Shown: piece by piece, positions 44,901 through 57,165 of the stretch
How the letters are laid out: each line of letters opens with the position of its first letter
Position numbering within the stretch: the stretch's first letter is position 1
Source: Asterias rubens
Taxonomy: Eukaryota > Echinodermata > Asteroidea > Forcipulatida > Asteriidae
Assembly (NCBI RefSeq): GCF_902459465.1
Contig: NC_047070.1
Location: forward strand, 6,560,554 to 6,624,553
Length of the DNA: 64,000 bases
Reading direction: 5' to 3'
Program-made: the position numbers and the translations under genes
The notes under the pieces: generated by a model
What the model was told of the DNA's origin: nothing
The model's database searches: none
Seen by the model: the letters and a program-made list of their open reading frames with translations, nothing else

Positions 44901-46261
44901 AAGAAGAGGTAGGAGTAAGGGGAAGTGACCCAGGGTACACTGGTGGTTGCGTCCCGTTACCACTGTCAACTTTGAGAGGGTCGAGTTGTCTCCCCACCAC
45001 ACGGTCATCCAATGGGGTTCGTACTTTTTGACATGGTGCCTGAGTACACACAACCTTGCCAACACTACAATTCAGTCCGAGTCGATCATGTAAACGTACA
45101 TACAGAGATTTCTACCTCCGTACTGTCTGAGACAGGCAACAACACAAGTTGAAAACTAAGTTTTGTAAGTGCTTTTAATTTTTAGTTAACTGTTATTAAA
45201 AATAATACAATTAAAATCGTTTTAGTCTTACCATAGAGTGGTCTTACCTGCTGTCTTGATGACGGCCACCGGTTCGTATTATGATGTTTATGGTTTATTT
45301 CCAGTAATCTTGTATGGGGGATGTTCTTCCATACGTCCGCCGAGTTAAATTGGCATAATGGTGCGACTCTTGCATACACAGAGCATGCAGTGTGTGGACC
45401 CAAAACGTAACGTTTGTTGTTCCAAACAAATTTTGGAACAACACATCTCAAAAGGTTAGGGTTGAATGGTGTATTTAAGTACATTTTATAATAAACAAAG
45501 AAACTAATACATATCATTAAGTACAAAAAAAATTAATTAATATCCTTTAAGTAGGTTTATTATTAAAGTGTTTTGTAAAGTGCGGCCATAGGCTATTTTA
45601 AACCGTTAGTAAAAGAGATTTCGTAAATAAAAACACCCCTTTTGTAAAATGAAACATTCTTCGAACTACAGTGACGTATGATTATGCAATGGGGTATGTG
45701 CGTGAGTTAATGGGATAATAGAGCGGCCGCATCAGAAACGGGGGCGTGGTTACACCTGTACCCATCGACCCATCCATGGAAGAAGAAAATTATTTCTTCC
45801 TCCATGGTACACCGTGATTTACAAAATTTCCACCGAAGTGATTTTCCTGTGGATTTTTGTACGAAGGTATACACGTTTGGTATTCACATTTTAAATTCAT
45901 GCCCATAAAACTTTTGGTTATGTAGAGAAGCCCAGCCAGCAGCTTTCCACAGTATAGAAACATTTCCGAATGAATGTGGTTAATTGTAAAAAGATACAAG
46001 TTTTGTCGCTTTTGTGCCCCAACATTTGAATATGAGCGCGGTCACGTTTCTTAGTTTGGGGATTATTCTTCCTGCGTGCACATAACCGCTCCGGATTTTC
46101 GGCGAGATCTCAAACACGCGACCCTCGTTTGAAATTAAATTTTCGGTTCCAGAAACGGTTCCAGAAACAGTTTCAGAAACACAGATACTTGACATTATAC
46201 CATAGAGTAAGAAAGATAACACGATGTAAAGGTAAAAACACGATGTACCTATAAGACAAAC

Positions 46262-46618
46262 AGCCAATGGACACTTTCGGTAAACAGTATTGTCCAAGGC
46301 CCACACTTCGTTTATCACAACTTATATATAAAATAACAAACCTGTGCAATTTAGGCTCAATCGGTCATCGGAGTCGGGAGAAAATAACGGGCGTTTCGCC
46401 GTGTCATGACATGGGTGACATGGTGTTTAAAATAAATCCGTAATTCTCGATATCGAGAATTGATATTGTTTTAATGTTTTCTCAAAAAGTATAGCATTTC
46501 ATGGAATAATATTTCAAGAGAAGTCTTTCACCATTACCTTCTGTAAACCCTGTAAGTTATTTGTATATCTGTGAATTTTTAAATGTTGTTCTGTTCGGAA
46601 AGTGTATAATGGCTTTAA
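46262..46618. mobile_element. MITE family I, copy 2
   Basis: Left end AGCCAATGGACACTTTCGG, same ATTCTCGATATCGAGAAT centre, right end AGTGTATAATGGCTTTAA. Confidence 0.75.
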
Positions 46619-47339
46619 CATTCATAATCTTCATACTGTTCCACCGGGGCTATAGTGTAACACCAGACATGCACCACACGACTGTACAAATGGCAAACCA
46701 ATTAGTGGCACAGAGAGGACATGGCATTGAGCATTATAGCCTCATTGCAACATCCAACATAGATCTAGTCCCCACCCCACCCCGCACAGTTTGACATCAT
46801 GGAGACCGCATGATAGCCGACATCCCCATGGGGGGGGGGGGGGTGGCGACGGTCCAACATTTTGAAAAGGTTGAGTTTTTGTGCTTTAACACTACGATAC
46901 GAGTTGGGACCACCAGAGAGCAAAAGATCTAAGTCCACATGAACTTTTTATGTTACACTTAATACAAACAAAAGTCCTGTTCATGATTGTTGTGTTGTCA
47001 TATATTTGGCCTACAAGAAAGCCGGGAATAATATACAAAATGGACATGGACGAAACACACTATGTGGACTAGACTATACACACGACCACATAGTGTTATT
47101 TTCATCATAGGATGTACACAGTTGGTTGATTGACTGAATTACGGAGAGGGACTGCGATGGCAGAAGCTTGGAAGTAATATTATTATACAGATGACCTTAC
47201 CATTGTTTGTATTTATTCCATTAATCTCTTCTTCTAGACCCCTTTGGTTAACTTCTTTGAACCCATTGTAATTGAAACAATTTAACATAGTGTTAACCCT
47301 GTAGTGTGATCGTCACGACTGATTCTGGTTGTGATGCCA

Positions 47340-47545
47340 ATTTGAACTCTCAGAGAAAAGCGAACTCAATAAAATAGTGAGAACCCAATTAAATGGAGAG
47401 AAGACAATGATGTTGGAGGAAGACCCAAGAGATTTATTGCGGGGAAAACCCACGCAGCCAGGTAAGGACTGAATAACAAAATCCACATAGTGCCCCCCCC
47501 CCCGGCTGGGTTTCGAACCGTCGACCGTCGAGTCACAGGAGGTGG
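47340..47545 (-). mobile_element. Probable tRNA-derived SINE fragment
   Basis: Minus strand contains ACGGTTCGAAACCCAGC, a B-box-like sequence, next to a poly-G tract; the body is unrecognised. Confidence 0.35.
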
Positions 47546-47768
47546 AAGGGCGTGGCAAGAATTATACGACAATCCTGAGCGAGTAGAGTATGCGTATGGC
47601 AGTGCAAGGACTTGCCTGTTTCATAGTGAGTTTTTTTCTGTTGGACTAGGTTTTAAAAGCCGTGTTGATTTTAATCTGTACTTTCACTATTAAGTTTTGG
47701 TCTAAATTCGCTGATCAATTTCTATGTGTTTATAACTTCTTCATTATAACTTCTTCATTTATGTTTCA

Positions 47769-47942
47769 GGGCCCAATTTCATAGAGCTGCTTAAGAACAC
47801 AAGTAGCTTAGCATAACACAATGGTGGCTATAGAATAAAGTTATCAGTCAAAGTACCATGTCTCATGTACAATTTGTGACTGGATGGATGATCCTGCTCA
47901 TTTCTGCTAAGCAAACAATTAGCTCCATGAAATTTGACCCAG
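47769..47942. mobile_element. MITE family D
   Basis: GGGCCCAATTTCATAGAGCT to TCCATGAAATTTGACCC. Inner TTAGCATAACACAATGG / TTGTGACTGG..GCTAAGC arms. Confidence 0.75.
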
Positions 47943-48334
47943 CTGACAAAACAATCAAACGGTAAATAAAATGTAAGGCCTATACCATAAACAATTACAT
48001 TAAAAATGGAACTCGAAGCTACAATAAAGAAAGTGCGTAAAGACTTTCCCTCCATGTTACCAAGCACTTTAACCGGTCTTTGACTCCCGCTCCTCGCAAT
48101 CGAAGACCAGTTACAATGGCAGAAGAAATCCTCCATGAACCAACCAACCTCACCTGTATAGTGTAGACCATGAACAGGGAGATGAATCATTAAGACACTG
48201 CAGCACCAGGTATGGTTCGAGGTGCGGCAGTGCTATCTCCGCTGCCTACCATACCATACCATGCAGGGACATACAATAAAGCACTGGGACACAAACGTCT
48301 TTCATTTTCTACAAGACGGACAATTCCCAACTCT

Positions 48335-48692
48335 AAAAGACACTGGACACTGTTGGTAATTTGTTATTGTCAAAGACCAGTCTTCTCACTTGGTGTATCT
48401 CAACATACACATAAATAACAAACCTGTGGTAATTTGTTTTCAATTGGTTGTCGAAGTTGCAAGATAACTATGAAAGAAAAAACACGAAGTTGAGTGCTTA
48501 CAGATGCTTGATTTCGAGACTTCAAAATCAAATCCGCGGAAAATTACTTCTTTCTCGAAAACTACGTCACTTCAGAGGGAGCCGTTTCTTACAATGTTTT
48601 ATACTATCAACAGCTCCCCATTACTCGTTACCAAGTAAGGTTTTATGCTAATAATTTTTTGTAATTACCAATAGTGTCCACTGCCTTTAGAA
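48335..48692. mobile_element. MITE family B
   Basis: CTAAAAGACACTGGACACTG to AATAGTGTCCACTGCCTTTA. Central GACCTC hairpin shortened. Confidence 0.8.
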
Positions 48693-48739
48693 GGTTGTAC
48701 AAGGGGCTGGATCCGGGTAATTCTGACTCTTAAGAGTGT

Positions 48740-49150
48740 AACGTAGGGTGTCAGGTGCAATTGTGTCCGCCATGCAATACTGTCCGCTCCGGACACTTTT
48801 GCATATGCAATCGTGTCCGGGGCTATGCAAAAACCGTCCGATGGATGACTGTACCTGTATGTGCGCACGTATTTTATGATTGCAGCGAACACCCAGGGGG
48901 CCGAACATTTCCCCTGTCATTCATGACATGCACTTAGCTTGTAAACAAATGTTGAACGTGTTCCGTCGACCAAGGGCGTTTAATTTACTGCAAGGACGGA
49001 TTTGCACGGGGCGGACACAACTGCATAATGCAAATGTGTCCGGGCGGACACAAATGCATTATGCAGCAGCGTCCGGGCGGACACGATAGCATAATGCAAA
49101 ACCGTCCGGCGGACATTATTGCATATGCAATCATGTTCTCCGGATAGTAT
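48740..49150. repeat. GTCCGG / TGCATAATGCA hairpin cluster
   Basis: At 49011-49150 four consecutive ~32-38 bp units each hold CGGACA..TGCATAATGCA..GTCCGG, themselves palindromic. Related units (TTTTGCATATGCAATCG between GGACAC and GTGTCCGG) occupy 48755-48842. Together they may be the arms of one inverted-repeat element. Confidence 0.75.
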
Positions 49151-49317
49151 TGCATAGATGACATAATTGCATGCGACACAGCAAACACAAGTAAAGTATG
49201 TTAGTTTTACCAACTTACACCGATGTGTGCAAGCAATACATAATACTTTCCCGAGCTCTGTCAAGAAAAGAAAACATGATCACGGGCATTGATTCGGGTG
49301 GGATTTTACTTTGGGTT

Positions 49318-49699
49318 AAGGGAAGGTACACGTTTGGTTATTACTCAAAACAAATATTAACTTAAAAACTGACTTGGTAACGAGCATTGGAGAGCTGTTG
49401 GTAGTATACAATATTGTGAGAAACGGCCCCCTCTGAAGTAGCATAGATTTTTAGAAAGAGGTAATTTCTCACTGAAATAATAAAAGACTTCTAACCAGAA
49501 GTCTTTTATTCCTATCTGAACGCACACAAATTCGTCCAACAAGGGTGTTTTTTTCTCTCATAATTTTCTCGCAACTTCGATGACTAATTTAGCTCAAATT
49601 TTCACATCAGGCTTGTTATTTTATATATGCTTATGTTGGGATACACCAAGTGAGGAGACTGGTCTTTGACAATTACCAAACGTGTACCTCCCCTTTAAA
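49318..49699. mobile_element. MITE family B, variant ends
   Basis: GGGAAGGTACACGTTTGGTT to CAAACGTGTACCTCCCCTTTAA, the same subfamily as the 6.6-kb copy but not deleted. The centre holds AAAAGACTTCTAACCAGAAG hairpin. Confidence 0.8.
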
Positions 49700-50560
49700 C
49701 CAAAGTTAAAATTAATATTTTTTATCCCCGATGCAAAATCCTACCAGTGAAAGTGGTGGCATTCTTATAACAGTCGGACAACAATTTTTCATGGTTGGAA
49801 CGGGGACTCCACACCGTTCGAACCGTGCGTCAGTTTAATTATGGAGGTAGGAATAGAGTTCCTACATCCATAGTTCGATCTTGCTGGCAACTATTGCAAG
49901 CTGAATTGCTACCAATCGAATGGAAACCAACAATTATTAAAGTCCACTTTATGTGACAAAATATTGTTCTAATATCAAATAACTTGAATGTATTCTTTTG
50001 CTTTCATTTCTGGATATTAATGCAGCTTCATTTCAAAATCGATTTCTGATATCTTGTAAAGTGAGTTTGGATAGTTATTTTGTTCTCGTCATCAAAATCA
50101 ATTAACGTTTTTAACCATAGCACATTTCTTCGGTTTTTTATGTCAACACTACCCGTGTATTATCTGATCTTTAAACATTTCACTGAGTGGTGGTGTCCTT
50201 TTGTCCGGATGTATTTACCACACTGTTTGTAGACGGGAACCAGTGTATACTCTTATCCCATTCGCTTCTCCTATTGCGATACCTTATTAGGTACTCAACA
50301 CATCACTGATCCGTAGACCTACCCGCAATGCGGACCGTACCACTACATCCAAAAAGGGTACAAAGTCAGTCAATTCTAGAAGAATTATATTCTACTTTTA
50401 TCAGAATTATGAGAAATGTTAAAATAATCATAACAACAACTACATGCAACAACTGTAATGTCTATGTTCATTGTATTACACGTGAGTAATAAACTACAAA
50501 CAGGTAGAAAATGAGAAGCACATTCTTTTAGCGGCCGGATAACCTCCCCGTGGCATAATG

Positions 50561-50700
50561 GAATGATCCAAAGTCAACTTGCGGCAGACGACATTGAACC
50601 GACATACTCTCTTCCTCTTTTTTGGTCCCGAGTAAGTGAAGGTGTACTTGCCAGCTTGATTCTCTTACCGTCAAGACATACCACCACCAAACTCTCCAAA
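50561..50700 (+). promoter_or_regulatory. Probable 5' UTR/promoter-proximal region of the myosin light chain gene
   Basis: Sequence upstream of ATG 50701 is less AT-rich than its surroundings, lacks upstream ATGs in the last ~80 bp and ends CTCTCCAAAATG, a reasonable initiation context. The transcription start is not located. Confidence 0.4.
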
Positions 50701-53700
50701 ATGGTAAGTTTCACTTATGATTCTGAAAGAATAATATAATAACTCAGTGGGCCAATGGAGCACAACAACTTTCATACGTGAAATTGTACACTCAGTTTTC
50801 AATTTGTGACGAAGTTCTATTTGTTATCATGGCTAAAAAATGTGGAATTCATCTTGTTTTTAAAGTTTACCTGATGAACTTGCCTATTACTATAAATACA
50901 CCATTATGCAATCGATGGTGTAATTTATTATAATGTTAAATACAAGGGGTTTGAACAATCGTGTTACTAAAAATTAAAGAACAAAACATATAATTTGTTT
51001 TAACCCATGCACCGATGAGCACTGTATACAATTCAGTCCCGCTTTCCACGGTTTTGTGTCAAGCAATGTTCTTTATCCCCACAGTGCAAAACTAACATTG
51101 ATCACAACATGTTAATGGTTTTATACTATTGTGTACCACGCTGCGACTCTAATAAAGGGTCAGGAAGTTTGACCCGTGACTTCCCGAATGGAGCCAAATA
51201 ACTGATATTTACATTGGAGTAGGAAAACAAAGTGACATACAGGAAACAATATGAAAATGTATAGTGTCAACATAGTCCACATGTTCAGGAAGTAGAGCTC
51301 GAAACCACACACTATTCATTGTGGCGATGTGTTTCTATTCACGTACTCAACAACAAGACCAATATCGAAAGTAGAATTACATTAACATTTTAAAGTGCAA
51401 AGTTGTGAAAAAATGGTGTAACGCGTCCGCACACCACTGAAATGCAAATACTCGCTTATAATACGATATTGTTTAGAATGAATGTTGTTATTCTCTCTTC
51501 CTTTTTTTTTTTTTTTTTTTTTTACATCTGTTTTATTTTCTTCTCTTAAAGAGCAATAATGACATTACTCCATGATAAAATGATGTGTATAGAATTTAAC
51601 CCAACAATATCGACGATTAAGTCATAATGTTCATGTGGCAGTGGTATTTTGCTTTTGTGACTATAAAACGTAGTACTAATCACGGTTTAAAAATCCATAA
51701 AATAAACAAAACATTCGTGGTTTTGGAACTTTCGTGATAGGAAATAAATATTCAGAGTCATATCAAGCATGAACTGAACGGAGTATGGCATGATTAAAGC
51801 CATTGGACCCTTTCGGCACAGAAAAAAAAAGGTTAACATATTTACAAATAACTTACAGGGTTTACAGAAGGTTGTGGTGAAAGACTTCTCTTGAAATATT
51901 AGTCCATGAAATGCTTTACTTTTTGAGAAAACAGTAAAACATTATCAAATCTCGTTAGCGAGAATTACAGATTTATTTTAAACACATGTCATGACACGGC
52001 GAAACGTGCGGATACAAGGATGGGTTTTCCCATAATTTTCTCTTTGTTATTTTATATAGAAGTTTTGATACACGAAGTGTGGGCATTGGAAAATACTGTT
52101 TACCGAAAGGCTCCAATGGCTTTAAACAACTATACATTTTATAGTTTCGCATGATGTCCTTTGGTGATAGACCCAAAATTGTTTTTTTTTAGTCAACATA
52201 ACATGTTTGATGAAGGAAGTTTCATTTGATGTCCCCTATTTTAAATATGTGGGGAAAATTCTCACCAAAATATTAAGCCGCATAATCCATGTTGGCCGGT
52301 GCCGTACCCACACAGGCAGCCTTGGTATGCAAGTAATTCACGGAATGCTTGGTCGAGAGTTCAGATGGAAAGTTTGAACATGCGCAGAAGGATAGATAGC
52401 TGAGGGACGTCTTCGGTCGATGGAGTAATTTTTCATAGACTTGTACCATGTCTCTGTTTCCTTATATAGGACGTCTTCGCTCTACGTGAAATAATTAAGA
52501 CGATCAGGACAACTATATAACTTTGTTTCATTTCATCTGTTCAATGCATCAGAATGTATTATCATGCTATAAATTATATTTGGTACCCCCATACTAAACT
52601 TAACACGAATGTTTTTGGGGAAATAAATGAAACAAATATTATTAATATAGACCCGGTCCAACAAAACTGTTACCCGCAGTTTGTCTTGTTTTTCTTTCTT
52701 TCTTTATCGCTCTGTTGCTGAAACTGCCAGGTAATCCCAGAGGATTCGTTGTACCCTGATCTCATATTTTGTTTTTGATCAAAATGGAAGTTTCAGTATT
52801 TCCCAATAATTTCTTTGCAACATGAAACAATTTTACCTGTCATCCAAATCTAAAAGTTTTGTTGGACCTTTGGGTCGATTTGGCTGGCTGCCAAAGGCGG
52901 CCCTTGCGTGCCTGCAGCCGTCACACGTCTGGTTGTATAGCCAGTCCTTCACAATTCAGCTTCTGAGCTGTGTGTTAGTAAAAGGGATTAACCTCCCAAA
53001 GTGCTGTTGCTGTTTCTATTTTCTATATAATATTATATACGACAGTTATAAACCAATTTTGTTTGGAACCATGTAAAGGCTCATGGCGTTAGGGCGCAAA
53101 CTGCTTCCAATAAAGTCAGAGAAAACTGGGGCAAACGCCATTTACGATAATTTTTCTTAGTGACACACTGCCATGATATGACTGGAACCAGTGCTGTATC
53201 CTGTTGGGGGGGGGGGGGTCGATCATTACGTAATATTTTTTTTTTTTTTTTTTACAACAATCATCTACAAACTATTGTCTAATGATTCCACATCAATTAC
53301 ACCATAGGCATTTTCCAAGAACATTAATTAAGGATATCATTGAACAAATTTTAAACACGGTGCATAGCCCAAAGTACTTCATATAGTGTTTATGTTCAAT
53401 TGAACATTTTTATCCAAACAATTTCTTTGATTTTCTATTTTGACAGGCAAGCAAGAGAAAGGGAGGAGCGAAGACCAAGAAGCGCGCCCAGCGTGCGACT
53501 TCCAATGTCTTCGCTATGTTCGATCAGGCTCAGATCCAAGAGTTCAAGGAGGTACGTACAGTCAACTTATTAATAAAATAACAAAATGGATTTATCAATA
53601 TATCAATCACTCAACAGTCGATTGATCGATTATCTAGTTAGTAACACATTATCTTATAAATTATAACATGGTGAAAGTTTATACATATGTTTTTAATGTC

Positions 53701-56700
53701 ATTGTTTCGCAATAAGCGGCCTTTTGCGTGAAATTGAAAGCTCTTCAAAACAGTCTAGTCATTCAATAACACCTTTAGGTGTGAGCAAATCTTCAATGGG
53801 AGACTTTCGGGACGCTTGGTGGCAGCAGACTTACCAGGTAAAATCCATTGCTCTCGGTAATGTGCGCACGCTCAGAACTACGTAAACAATGGAAATTTAC
53901 CTGGTAAGTCTGCTGCAACCTAGCGTTTCAAAGTCTCCCATTGCGTCATGCATTTCTAAAAGATAACCATTTCAATTTAGCAACTCACTCGAACAACATT
54001 AAGTTCGCGGCAGCATTCAGCAGAAATCTTCAGTTGAACCACACAACCGTGTATTCCAATTTCGCAAGCGGCTACAAGGAATATTTTATTGAATAGAAAA
54101 CTATTATAAATGATTAACTGCCTCAAAGGGAAAATGCATGGAAGTGAAATAGATGCTTTTGCCGAAAAACGACGCGGGAAAACCTATATATAGCTGACTG
54201 TGCGTTCTACTAATGCGCTTTGAAACATTTTCAAAAAAGCCTTCTTGAATAGAAGACTATAACTATGTTCATTGCCTCAAAGTGAAATCGGAGTGAAATC
54301 GGAAGAGTCAAAATTCACAAAGCCGTATTGAAACATTAATTTTCAAATGAAGCCTTCTTGAAAAGAAGACTATAATTACTTGCAGTGCCTCACAGTGAAA
54401 TCAAATGAAGCTTTCAAGATCAACTAAAGAGGCAAAATGCATGCAAGTGAAATAGATGCTTTTTGCCGAAAAATTACGCGGGACATAAATTATTTTAATG
54501 CACGTGTTGGCACATTTTCAAATGAAGCCTTCTTGAAAGAAGACAATAGTTTAACTTGCAGTGCCTCAAAGTGAAATTGAATGATGCTTTCAACTGAAAC
54601 AGGTGAAATGCGTGGAATTTAAATAGATGCTTTTCTAATGCACGTGTTGACACATTTTCCCCCACAGGCCTTCACGCTCATTGATCAGAACAGAGATGGT
54701 TTCATCGACAAGGAGGATCTCCACGACATGTTGGCGTCCATGGGTAAGACTTTCACGCCACGATGACGTCATACGGTACTTCGTATTACTTTGGGTGCTG
54801 TGTTTGTGTTTTCTAGCCACCCAGAAGGCTCATTTTTTGCGTTAAAACAGGATCAGCGGATTTCTTTGTTCCGCTTGTTAAAAAAAGAGGGCATAATTGT
54901 TAATATTGACAGGACATGTACAATGGGGTGGGGGAAGCTCGGGACCATTTACACCTGGTCTAAATTTAATTACTTAACAATTATTGTCAGAATTGAGCAG
55001 GATACCAGTCACAGCATGATGGTAACCTTGACTGATAACCTTATTCTGGTAAGCATAATGTGTTGTATTGTGTTGTGTTGTGATTATCTTTACGTATTGT
55101 GCTTTTATATGAAGATGTATGAACTGAACAAAAACCTTCATGCCAAATAGAAATTAAAATGACGATTATCTCTGAAATGGTTCACTTTTTTTTAGGAAAG
55201 AACCCCGGTGACGCAGAGCTAGACGAGATGGTCGCCGATGCTCCTGGTCCCATTAACTTCACCATGTTCCTCACACTATTTGGTGAAAAACTCAATGGTA
55301 AGTTTTGTTCCTAACTATTGGGTTTTTATTTTAATTTTATTTTTTTACACTAGGTATAACTTGATAGGACCTATGTGGAGATCGCAAGAAGGCCTGTGCC
55401 ACACCCTTGAGCAACATGATTATTATTATGCAAACGCACAATTTTGTTTTCAGACGACTGTGGTTAATAACTTGCAGTTCACATTAACGGGGAACAATGC
55501 CTTCAGATTGTGGGCACTTTTGGCTAAATAAAGCATTTGCCGTGATGAATTAGCCCATGGTTGATGGGGATGTTTTAAGAGTAACATTTGATAGTTTACA
55601 CAAATTCCCCTCCAAATTGTATGTTTTTTTTCTTTTACTTCGCGACGAACTACCCCGTGTTGTGATATGAAATTAATTGTTACGTTTGGTTCTACGAACT
55701 GACTGGCGACTCAGAGTCAACGTGCTCATTACTTTTATAACAAGAACGCAAGTATAATTCTGAGAGCATTCTGAGAACTCGCTAAACACCATCTGATACC
55801 AGGGCCCAATTTCATAGAGCTGCTAAGCACAACAATTTGCTAAGCATGAAAATTACCATCAAAATTTCCACGTGATTTTCAGGATAAGCAAACAATAGCT
55901 AAATACCAGTAACAAGCAATATGCAACAAATGGAAATTTGGTTGGTTATCCTGTTTTTTTTTTTTTTTTAATAAATGTCATGCTTAGCAAATTTGTGTGC
56001 TTAGCAGCGCTATGAAATTGGGCCCAGAACTTGGGTTCAGTCCACGGGCAAATTTCCAATTCAATGTGCACCAAAATACTTTGACGAACTGTAACAAAAA
56101 GTATGATAATTCCTCTGATGTTTAGGTACGGATCCGGAAGAAACAATTCAAAACGCCTTCAAGCTTTTCGACGAAGAAGACAAGGGCAAAATACACGAAG
56201 ACTAGTGAGTATTTAAGATTCGTACACCTCTCTGAAATTGTTGTTAAAGGAACACGTTGCCTTGGATTGGTCGTGTTGGTCTTTGAAAAGCGTTATTTGT
56301 AGCCGTTTGTTATAAAATGCATGGTTAGAAAGATGATTGAAAAGTAGAATACAATGACCCACACAAATTTGCCTGGAAATTGCGTGGTTTTTCTTTTACT
56401 TTGTGAACTAATAACACGGTCGGCCATTAGTTTTATGGGAATCAAAAAATGGACTTCCATAAATGGCCGACCGTATTAGTCGACGAGGTAAAAGGAAAAC
56501 CACGCAATGTCGAGTGATACTTGCGTGGATCATTATATTCTACTTTAAAAATATCTTTCTAATCATGCATTTTATAACAAACGGTTACAAACGCTTTTCA
56601 AAGACCAACTTGACCGATCCAAGGCAACGTGTTTCTAGAACTCTAGTGATGGATAGGCCTACATTTTGTTCACACTGCTGACTGTGCTTAAAGAAAAGGT

Positions 56701-56973
56701 AGTTTCTTGTGAAGGAATGACATTCACCGGAACACAATGTTAAGGGGAAAATTGAGTCTGTGGTAATTTTGTGTTCCTTTTTCTCTCTCGCTCACAAAAC
56801 AAAGCTTGAAGGAGCTCATGATGACGATGGGAGATCGGTTCACCAAAGACGAGGTCGAGCTCATGTACAAGGGCGCCCCCATTGACGACGAGGGATGGCT
56901 GGACTACTGCGCATTCGTGCGACTCATCAAGCACGGCTCAAAGGACGAAGAGTTGGTCAAAGGCGGGAACTAG
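50701..56973 (+). CDS. Myosin regulatory light chain (smooth/non-muscle type), complete, 6 exons, 177 aa
   Basis: Binds the IQ2 site of myosin II heavy chain and switches contraction on when phosphorylated by MLCK/ROCK. Exons: 50701-50703 (ATG only), 53447-53551, 54668-54743, 55196-55297, 56126-56204 and 56805-56973 (TAG). All borders are GT-AG and in phase. The N-terminus [17 protein letters not shown] precedes [19 protein letters not shown], so the Thr18/Ser19 phosphosite context is intact. EF-hand 1 loop [12 protein letters not shown] is a complete Ca/Mg site. Other blocks are [53 protein letters not shown] and [13 protein letters not shown]; the later EF-hands have lost ligand residues, as usual. 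Vertebrate members have 171-172 residues; the extra residues are at the ends. The ATG sits directly before the first intron. Introns carry MITEs and an acceptor-like repeat. Confidence 0.96.
51795..52127. mobile_element. MITE family I, copy 3, in myosin light chain intron 1
   Basis: TTAAAGCCATTGGACCCTTT to CTCCAATGGCTTTAAA. The centre AATCTCGTTAGCGAGAATT is a diverged version of the family palindrome. Confidence 0.75.
53798..53942. mobile_element. Palindromic MITE family F in myosin light chain intron 2
   Basis: Arms TGGGAGACTTTCGGGACGC..GCAGCAGACTTACCAGG and complement ending AAAGTCTCCCA. The stem contains two TTACC[A/C]GGTAA motifs. Confidence 0.8.
54110..54667 (+). repeat. Imperfect tandem repeats running into the exon 3 acceptor of the myosin light chain gene
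   Basis: Blocks containing CACATTTTCAAATGAAGCC..TTCTTGAA, AGAAGACTATAA, GTGCCTCAAAGTGAAAT and AATAGATGCTTTTGCCGAAA recur three to four times. The last block runs ACGTGTTGACACATTTTCCC..CCACAG into exon 3, matching the upstream ACGTGTTGGCACATTTTC. Confidence 0.7.
55802..56026. mobile_element. MITE family D in myosin light chain intron 4
   Basis: AGGGCCCAATTTCATAGAGC to GCGCTATGAAATTGGGCCC. One of the best-preserved copies, ~225 bp. Confidence 0.85.
56245..56637. mobile_element. MITE family C in myosin light chain intron 5
   Basis: TTAAAGGAACACGTTGCCTT and CAAGGCAACGTGTTTCTAG ends, with long arms (GTCTTTGAAAAGCG, TATAAAATGCATGGTTAGAA) meeting around ATGGACTTCCATAAATGG. 393 bp. Confidence 0.85.
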
Positions 56974-57040
56974 GCTGAATCATTCTTTATTACTCTGTAC
57001 AGTTTTGTGTGTCCGTCTATGGCCCTTTTCGTAACCAAAG

Positions 57041-57165
57041 CTTCGACTTATAGGCTTCAGTCCGGGAACCGTCGGTAGTTTTGGAAAGTATAATACACTT
57101 TCGGGAAACGAGGGCCTCAAAAAGGCAGACAGAGCTGAAGCCTATAAGCCGTGGTTTCGAAAACA
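57041..57165. repeat. Inverted repeat in the myosin light chain 3' flank
   Basis: AAAGCTTCGACTTATAGGCTT and AAGCCTATAAGCCGTGG..TTTCG pair imperfectly around GGTAGTTTTGGAAAGTA. Probably a small MITE, possibly inside the 3' UTR. Confidence 0.55.

Larger units (their letters stand above)
40933..50560. other. Gene-free, repeat-dense interval between PPAR and myosin light chain genes
   Basis: No protein-coding exon with family support. A strong minus-strand donor, CAG|GTAAGACC at 45248/45247, ends a stretch (about 45250-45420) that might be an untranslated first exon of the PPAR-like gene, but no other signal supports it. The rest is listed repeats and AT-rich sequence. Confidence 0.5.

Noticed and set aside
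45182..45526. 114-codon minus-strand frame as a coding exon of the PPAR-like gene
   Set aside because: The peptide has no receptor features and the frame is not in phase with the 40.9-kb exon; at most the donor at 45247 marks an untranslated exon.
52450..52470. CArG (SRF) box in myosin light chain intron 1, CCTTATATAGG
   Set aside because: It has seven A/T bases between CC and GG instead of six, so it does not fit the consensus.
54791..55150. 119-codon open frame between myosin light chain exons 3 and 4
   Set aside because: It starts inside the intron, lacks acceptor and donor context, and exons 3 and 4 join in phase without it.
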